From contig JAHLKF010000003.1 in NCBI GenBank assembly GCA_025558075.1, positions 930,001 through 994,000 of the forward strand: a stretch of 64,000 bases of DNA, given 5' to 3'. Each line of letters opens with the position of its first letter. Positions within the stretch are counted from its first letter, which is position 1. The notes beneath the pieces are model-generated. The model was not told the origin of the DNA, did no database searches, and saw only the letters and a program-made list of their open reading frames with translations. The stretch is from Gaertneriomyces semiglobifer. Lineage: Eukaryota > Chytridiomycota > Chytridiomycetes > Spizellomycetales > Spizellomycetaceae. The position numbers and the translations under genes are program-made. Positions 57,557 through 64,000 of this stretch are shown here, piece by piece.

Positions 57557-57951
57557 GGTTGTAGTATGCGATGGCGGGGCAGTGATCTGTGCTGCAGCTT
57601 CCTTCAGATTGACTGCAAAAGCACATCTGTTTGTCACCTTCGGGAACTTCCATGGGTCACGTGATCGACGCGATGTTGCAACTGGCAGCTGCGACTTGAC
57701 CAAGAAACTTCGGAAAAAGGAATGCGCATCAGAGACTTTCTTGCCTACAACAGATACAACACAGGAATATATTTACAAAAAAAGCGAACTGCTTCGAGGG
57801 GGGCCGCGATGGCTTCTAGGATAGCTGTACTCGTTGCAGTCTCTTGTCTATTTACGTTACGATACTGGCGTTCAAAACGACTGGTGATTGTCAAGTGTTC
57901 CAAAATTTTGTCATCTGCATCATTGGGATCTTCGAATCTCCCAAGTTCCGT
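57557..57951. promoter_or_regulatory. SOD2 upstream region with CACGTG
   Basis: 395 bp between the p22phox-like stop and the SOD2 start, both minus strand. GTCACGTGAT (CACGTG at 57658-57663) lies about 100 bp upstream of the SOD2 ATG, a bHLH-type palindrome. No ORF of note. Confidence 0.4.
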
Positions 57952-58495
57952 TCAGTTCTCAGGAGCTTTGATAGCACTCATGTCTTTCCCTCCATCTTTC
58001 TTCGCTGGCCGTTTCTTAGGCGGTTCCCAACTCTCTCCATTGATAGCGGCCCGAAGGAGCATGATCACACTGAAGACAAGACACATTGCAGCCGTTGAGG
58101 TGGGTGCAACGAGGATGGCAGGAACGATTGCCCCGGCATGAACCAAAGCACGTAGATACAGGTTGGAAGACAGGAAACCCAGCGACCCAAATGGCGCGAA
58201 CGGGTAGTCCCAAAACAGGAGAAGAAGGCCAGCCGCACTACATTAACCCGGTTAATATACTGTTGAGATCAGTCTCAAGCTCTACCATCGAGCACTCACA
58301 TGTTAGCAATGGCTAATATCATCTTGTTTGGGTACCATAGCGCGATAATTCCACCTGTGAGTTGAACTATGTGCGAGAGGCAGTAGCCGGTCAGTACCCC
58401 GCCCAAAAAGTAGCTCAGAAGCAGCAAATTCACTTACAAAAACCAGAACCAAGTCCTTGGAATCGTGCCCAAGGATACCAATTAAACCTCCCCAT
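57952..58495 (-). CDS. p22phox / NoxD-like NADPH oxidase subunit
   Basis: Exons (minus) 58438-58495, 58300-58366, 57952-58237; 136 aa. The spliced protein begins MGRFNWYPWARFQGLGSGFF, then QLTGGIIAL, AGLLLLFWDYP, NLYLRALVHAGAIVPA and LLRAAINGESWEPPKKRP. This keeps the p22phox order: MGxxxWxxWAxxQ start, LTGGI in helix 1, an (E/D)YP after helix 2, a YxRAxxH helix 3, and a GExWxP just after helix 4. Four membrane helices fit. p22phox (NoxD/Pro41-related in filamentous ascomycetes) stabilises the flavocytochrome catalytic NOX. The Pro-rich tail that binds p47phox in animals is replaced by a short Lys-rich tail. No NOX gene is in the window. Confidence 0.72.
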
Positions 58496-59504
58496 TCCTG
58501 CTAGCGAAACGACCGTTGGCTTTCCGGTAGTAGTGTGTGCGCTCCTAACCGATGATATCCGCTAAACTGCACTGCCGACTCCGCAGGCTAGTGTTGCTCT
58601 TCAAATACTGCTCGGTCCGCTGTTAGTTCGTCGTCGTTGTCGTCGTCGTTCGCCCGTTCGTCCTACGGCCATTAAGAAGCCTGGAGCGTTGAGAGGAGGC
58701 CTTGAAACTCCAAATTGAACTAAATTATTTGCGGGACGCGGTCGGGGTATCTGTGCCACGCATAACATGACTGTGCCGATTTAGCCGCCATCTGTGGCAA
58801 CAGGATGCCTCCAACGTGAGTCACCATCGCCTATGTTGCTACCAATAACAACGCTTATGTCATATTAACTCGCTTTTTTCCTGTTAGTGTTAGGGTTGTG
58901 ATTGGGAGGTCCTTTTGGACAAAGTCTTTGGCAAGGCATCTCGTTTTCTTTCTTTTCTCCACCTTCAGCTCGAATTACGACGATCCATAACCGTTGTCGA
59001 GGTGTGTATCTGAGAGGCATTGGGACGCCTTGAGGAGCGACAGTGGGAGTAGATGGTGTCGCCAGATGCAAGGATTCTTAAGGACGATCGTTCTAGCAGG
59101 CTAGCGCTTGTGCATCATGAGCGGCCCGTGTGATTGAGTGTTTGCGAACGACGCACGAAGCAGTTTTCCTCGACAGTCATGCAAGTGTCAATGATCAGGG
59201 ATGCCATGCCTATTGCGGTTACGGTATGCATCACGCTCTTCCCGCTTTCTTTCGGCAACCGTTTGCGACATACTCCGATAAAACTGCTTCATGAATCGCT
59301 CTTCAAGGAGCGACACTCATGATGGGCAGTCATATTCAAATTGTGAATAGTGGCTCTTAGGAATCGTTTTTGTCTTATCTGGCGACGACACTCCTATGGA
59401 GCTTTCGCGGTGTTGCCAAATCGGCTGCCTTTGTTTTTCGCATGCCTGTGATTGGAATAAGAAAGCTGACTCTGTTCCTTTCGATAGATCTCTAACCAGA
59501 CAAA
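58496..59504. other. Long spacer upstream of uS8
   Basis: Contains a GTC/GTT triplet tract (about 58625-58655). A possible two-exon microgene on + (58805-58815 joined to 58888-58990, 37 aa, MPPTVRVVIGRSFWTKSLAR) has a good GTGAGT donor and TTAG acceptor but no recognised family. The remainder is probably the p22phox and uS8 promoters and the uS8 leader. Confidence 0.35.
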
Positions 59505-59968
59505 ATGGTTCGCATTTCCGTGCTTAACGACTGCTTGAAGAGCATTGTCAACGCTGAGAAGCGTGGCAAGCGCCAGGTCCTGGTTCGCCCCAGCTCCAAG
59601 GTCGTGGTCAAGTTCTTGTCTGTCATGCAGAAGCACGGTAAGATATGCAAGATCGGTGTTGGTGTTTGTAATGAATTCTTTCCTAACTGCCTTTGTCCTG
59701 CGAATTAGGCTACATCGGTGAATTTGAAATCATCGACGACCACCGTTCCGGCAAGATCGTCATCCAGCTCATCGGTCGTCTCAACAAGTGCGGTGTCATC
59801 TCCCCCCGTTTCAACGTCAAGCAGAAGGACATTGAGACCTGGATCAACAACTTGTTGCCTTCCCGTCAGTTCGGTTACATCGTCCTTACCACCTCTGCCG
59901 GTATTATGGACCACGAAGAGGCTCGTCGTAAGAAGACTGGTGGAAAGATCCTTGGTTTCTTCTACTAG
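59505..59968 (+). CDS. RPS22: 40S ribosomal protein uS8 (Rps22 / S15a)
   Basis: Exons 59505-59637 and 59709-59968 (71-nt intron, phase 1), 130 aa, exactly the eukaryotic uS8 length. Starts [40 protein letters not shown] and [20 protein letters not shown] are near invariant, and the protein ends GGKILGFFY. It binds 18S rRNA helix 21 on the 40S body. Confidence 0.98.
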
Positions 59969-60313
59969 ACAGTAGGATCTGTAGGAGCCGTGTATTTGCC
60001 AATATACGTCTCCCCTCTGCCTTACAATTTTTTTGTTAATTGCACGCGATAATTCTTGCACTGTGTTTGTACAGTGACACCTTAAGTGGTTCTTGTAGGT
60101 GCAAGCTTGGCAGGCGCTCTTGAAGTAATTCACAACCACTTGTAAATTCCATCGCTTCATTTTAGTTCCAACTTCTCACCGGCTACTTCGTCTTTTGAAT
60201 TGAAGGGCAGGAATTGCATTTTTACTGGTAACCTGGAAGGTACTCACGGAACCCATAGCAAAAACGAGGATTGTTTGATTCGGAAGCAGTTCAACTAAAC
60301 AACCAAAAGAAAC
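59969..60313. other. Intergenic, uS8 3' region and LYR promoter
   Basis: 345 bp between two + strand genes, with a T-rich 3' stretch after uS8 (about 60025-60040). The minus-strand ORF 59705-60160 is antisense to uS8. Nothing else seen. Confidence 0.45.
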
Positions 60314-60643
60314 ATGTCAAAAGTGATCACACTTCCTCACCAGCCGTCGCTCCAATTGTTCCGCGAAGCGCTGCGAACTGTCCGCCAACATCATGGTATG
60401 GGGTCGCCCACTCCTACGGTCAAAGCAAGACTTGATCCACACAAACGAAAGCTGGCTTACAACGTGCGGGGAATATTCGAAATCTACCGAGATGTTAGGA
60501 AGCCGCAAGAGGTCGAAAAGCTGATTCAGGAAGGTCGCCATGACTTGCAATTGATGCGAGCATTGGTGAAGGCGCAAGAGTTGGGATTGTCTCGGGAGAA
60601 TCCACCAATATTGCAAGAACTACTTCAAATTGAGAAAAATTAA
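60314..60643 (+). CDS. LYR-motif mitochondrial assembly protein
   Basis: Single exon, 109 aa. It has the LYR-family plan: SLQLFREALRTVRQHHG near the N-terminus (LFRE in place of L-Y-R), KLAYNVRGIFEIYRDVRKPQ in the middle with the downstream conserved Arg and Phe, then EVEKLIQEGRHDLQLMRALV. LYR proteins bind the mitochondrial acyl carrier protein and serve Fe-S or respiratory-complex assembly. Which member this is cannot be decided. It converges on THO2. Confidence 0.75.
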   Translation: MSKVITLPHQPSLQLFREALRTVRQHHGMGSPTPTVKARLDPHKRKLAYNVRGIFEIYRDVRKPQEVEKLIQEGRHDLQLMRALVKAQELGLSRENPPILQELLQIEKN

Positions 60644-60799
60644 ACGCCATTGTGATTTCTCTCATTGTAAATAGCTATATAATAAGGAATCCATCATATA
60701 ATATAAGAAGAATGGCATGGAGTAGTGCCATTACAGGAACACCAAAACTTGCGAGTCGACAGGCTTCGCTTCAAGTTCAGTCTGAAACCGTAAGCGCGC

Positions 60800-63700
60800 T
60801 CATCGCCTTCTTGGTCGGTCGCGATGCCTAACGTCTCGGTCTCTGTCATGTCGGATATGTACATCTCGGCGCTTATCGGGACGGTAGGAGTCAATCGAAG
60901 GTAGCCCTAAGGACGCTGTGGGTAAACTAGGACGCATAAGATCCACCTAGAACGGCCAACATACCATCTTCTGACGGGCGTTTGCGACCGTGGACTGCAG
61001 CAGGCGTTGCCTCATCAGGTGGCAAGGCTACTAATTATCTTCATTATAAGAAACAACCGGAGAACTTACGTCAGACACCTGGCCACTCACCGTCGTCCCG
61101 TTCGTCACGCCTACTCCTTTTGTGATCTCTTTCACTACCTTTGCGATCTTTCCTTTCATCCACAGGGCCGCTCTCGTTGTCGCGCTCTTTGCGCTTTCTG
61201 TCCCTATCCTTATCTCTTACCCTATCTTTCTCTCTTTCACTTCTCCTGTCTTTCTTATCCTTGTCCCTGCTTGCACTGCTCCTTTCCCTGTCCCTATCCT
61301 TTTCTTTCTCCCGGTCGCGACTTCTATCGTCGCGTTTGTCTTTGTTATCCTTAGCCTCTTTCGCCGCCGTGCCTTCGTCTTTGCGCAAACCCAGTCGGTC
61401 CATGATAGTACGATTGTTAGGTGTAGATGCGTCCACATCCTTATTGATCGGTCGTCTGTCACGGTCACGAACATCCCTTTCACCATCTTTGGAGGAAGCG
61501 CGGGAATGTGTGGTGCTGGCAGCCCCATTCCTCGGATGAGGCTGATCCTCCTTTACCATTGACGAACCAGCGGGCCGGTCACCAATCCTACCAGCCGGTT
61601 CATTCGAGCGGGAGTCAAGGGGCTTTGTGCGATCGTCACGCAATGCGCGGGTATCTGCCCGATCGCGCCTATCTGCCACACTTGGTGCGCTACTCTGGGA
61701 GGTGGCGCGGGGCATGACAGGACGGTCTGACGCCCGTTGCGCCGCAGCAGAGCGGTGACCATCGCGCTCAGTGATTTGTCCCTCCTCGCGTCCGTCGTCT
61801 CTTTGAGGATCATCTCGGCGAACTGGCTCTCGTCTCATGTCATCACGGCGCCCTTCAACTGGTCGACTCGGAGGCACAGCCGCGGTGGGAGCTTTGGAAT
61901 CTGGTCTACGAAGTTCTTCCCGTCTGATTGGCGCATCCGCTCGGGATCCTACTTGCGGCCTAGGGACCGGTGAATTTCTGGCATCCGGAATTTTTAAAGC
62001 CTGCGCGGCCGGTGCGCCAGGCTTCTGTTGATCTGTGGTCGCAGATGGCTTCGATCCTGGGGCCGCCCTCGGTAAAGCCGACGGATGGGAAGGCCCTCTC
62101 CGTTCCTGAATCCCCACATGCGACGCAATTTTGACAATGGGTTTGTCAACTTCCGCTTCCATAAGCTCACCACTCTCTCGTGTTGACGTTGGGTTACGTT
62201 GCTTGTCCCGCTCTTCAAGTGTCTTCATCTGTTCAGCTGAGACTGGAATCTCACTCTCGCGCCGATCGCCTGATACACCGCGGTCACTGGAGGAGGCCAC
62301 CTTGCAGAAATCTTTCATATCAACCCAGAAATCTTTCCGTAACTTCAGCTTCGTCCCGAAACTCCTTGCCATCTGTTTCAGATCAGCACGGGTTTCAGTG
62401 CGCTCGATTTCCATCAGGCTCAACTCCAACGCACTGCCCAACTGTTTCGTCGCAGGGCACCATTCGTGGATGCGATCTAACACCAGAATACCATTGCGAA
62501 CTTGCATGTACTCTTTGCTATCGAGACATGCTTTAATCGCCTTTGTCATTTTCAAGTGCCACTTGCGAAGTGCTTGCCGGAACTCTTCATAATCAATATA
62601 ATCCGCATGGCTCAAGTCAATCTTTTGGAAAGGCGATCCAGCAGGCCATTTCTTGAGAAAACCAGGCAAGTTCTGTCCAATGGCCTCTTTTTTAAACAAA
62701 TCGGCACTTTTGTGCCACCCTGCAAGCGTTTTCAAGATAGCAGCGAGAAACGAGCCATAATTCTTGGCTTCTTCCTCTGTGGAAGAGAAGATGCACGCAT
62801 GTATCAAGTCCTTGCCGAATATCTTATCGTATAGGGTTGCCGTGGCAATGCTTGGTGTTCCCAACGAATGCATCGTCATGATAAACTTGGCCGTAAACGA
62901 CGCATCAGCAGGGCTTTGAATGCACCTGGGAAACAGGCAATATTGTATCATTGTGTTCACAACTTCCGTTCGATTGACACTGTTCCTGAACCATTCTCCG
63001 CTCTCCAGACGAAGGCGCTCCATAACTTTGTGAACATGTTCATCGTGCAACCGCCACTCCCTCTCAAGGGTGGCCACCACGACATTAGTTCTTTCAATTT
63101 CTTTTCGTTTTTTCTTAACTTCTTCCGCCATTTTTCTGGGCTCCTCCATGCCATGATCCCGTGCGCGCTCTAACTGGGCAATATCAATGTCCAGTTGGCG
63201 GATAGCTTTCTTCTGGTTGTTGCTTTCGGTTAAGTATTGATTTTGCGGGCAAAAGATGTCATATAATGACAACTGCCAAAAAGTGGTATAAAATGTGGGC
63301 GAGATACCCAGCCAAACTTCGTTCGAGAAGTGTGTCTGCATAAAGCGAATGGTGGAATGCAAGCCCGATTGCCAAACTGGGTTCAACGCAGGATCAGGCA
63401 TGACAGGCGCAGATTCCGTGGGGTTATCTGTGGCAACTTCAGTAGACGTGGGCCCATCGATGTCCATCGCGTCACCCTTATTTCCAGGTTCTTGTTTGGT
63501 ATCGATATCCATTGCGTCACCGTTCTGTAAGTTCTCCTTGTCGTCCGGTCCTGGCGTCCCGTTTGATTCTGTCACCTTGCTACCCTGCTTTATCTTCCAT
63601 CCAAGTTTGACTCGCGCTATGAGGAATGCTTGACTGGGTTCTAGTCCGTAAACGCCTACAAGCTCCTCGACATCAGGTATGGCACTCGCAAAGGCTTCTT

Positions 63701-64000
63701 CCCCCGCCATGGTAGTCAAAAAGTCCAAGAACTGCAACAGTGTCCGTTGGCAGAAGTCCGTTTCCCACCCCAGCACTTTCAGCTCCTTTGGAACCCCAAC
63801 TTCAAAGAACTCCTCGTCCATGCCAGCGAATGCGGCCTCTTGTCGTCGCTGACTGATCAATACAGCAACTTGCTTTGCAAACTGCGTATCCACCAGCGCC
63901 TTGCACAACCGCATACCTGGTCGTCTGGTGGTGCGCAAATTCTCCCAAAACAACGCTTCGCGCTTTAGAGTCTCCCCACCTGCCAAGGCCTCTATCTGCG
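60800..64000 (-). CDS. THO2: THO complex subunit 2 (THOC2), 5' end cut by the window edge
   Basis: Visible exons (minus): 61091 to the right edge, 60965-60994, 60800-60906; about 1015 residues seen. The frame is open to the edge, so the N-terminal part lies outside. Diagnostic for the Tho2 C-terminal region are LSLYDIFCPQNQYLTESNNQ, ESGEWFRNSVNRTEVVNTMI, QYCLFPRCIQSPADASFTAK, TLYDKIFGKDLIHACIFSST and DYIDYEEFRQALRKWHLKMT. A ~350-residue Arg/Asp/Ser-rich tail follows. The last two exons add VHGRKRPSED and an RD-rich end (HDRDRDVRHRDRPRRR). The first frame alone would stop at 61071, inside an intron. THO couples transcription to mRNA export. Confidence 0.93.

Overview
This is a eukaryotic nuclear window, almost certainly from an early-diverging, intron-rich fungus; a chytrid-grade organism is my best inference. 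The reasons are: spliceosomal introns of mostly 57-104 nt with GT...AG borders in most genes; fungal-type genes (a VID27 homologue, an AreA-like/DUF3295 protein, phosphomevalonate kinase, an HDEL-terminated BiP); and genes that Dikarya often lack or have diverged strongly (a p22phox-like NADPH oxidase subunit and a myristoylatable LAMTOR1-like Ragulator subunit). Species cannot be read from the sequence. All exon joins were derived by hand from splice borders and reading frame; I had no RNA evidence or database.

Layout. 1-2118: gene-poor, with a 159-bp tandem duplication covering the 5' end of a doubtful membrane-protein ORF. 2119-9239: three + strand genes, UTP3/SAS10, UTP17/NAN1 (both small-subunit processome) and TPT1 (tRNA splicing), then a tRNA-Gly on the minus strand. 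10112-11951 (-): AreA-like/DUF3295 protein. 13711-15209 (+): manganese-type CDF transporter. 15425-18801 (-): Sel1-repeat/MYND protein, divergent from a syntaxin-8-like Qc-SNARE at 19171-20057. 20755-25927 (-): CDC1/PGAP5-like phosphoesterase, ERG8, a doubtful small gene, and the LAMTOR1-like gene, divergent from a CLASP-like TOG protein (26242-28190, +). 28372-38354 (-): GNAT acetyltransferase, RPN3, DNA polymerase epsilon (POL2). POL2 shares a 402-bp divergent promoter with the kinetochore gene SPC24 (38757-39516, +). 40042-43710 (+): MAK21/NOC1, convergent with VFA1. 45654-47729 (+): BiP/KAR2 behind an unfolded-protein-response-like promoter. 48505-48960 (-): two-exon gene of unknown function. 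49724-51145 (+): monocarboxylate-type MFS transporter. 51534-53338 (-): 3-hydroxyisobutyryl-CoA hydrolase. 53752-56269 (+): VID27. 56474-58495 (-): mitochondrial Mn-SOD, with two micro-exons, and the p22phox-like gene. 59505-60643 (+): ribosomal protein uS8 and a LYR-motif protein. 60800-64000 (-): THO complex subunit 2, cut by the right edge.

Most of the window is housekeeping: ribosome biogenesis (UTP3, UTP17, MAK21, uS8), replication and chromosome segregation (POL2, SPC24, CLASP), membrane traffic and vacuole (Qc-SNARE, VFA1, VID27, LAMTOR1-like), ER quality control and GPI-anchor processing (BiP, CDC1-like), and redox (SOD2 beside p22phox). I found no mobile element, CRISPR array, prophage or biosynthetic cluster. 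The best candidates for undescribed biology are the p22phox-like and LAMTOR1-like genes, which only appear once several small exons are joined, the two unrecognised small multi-exon genes, and the duplicated 5' ORF at the left.
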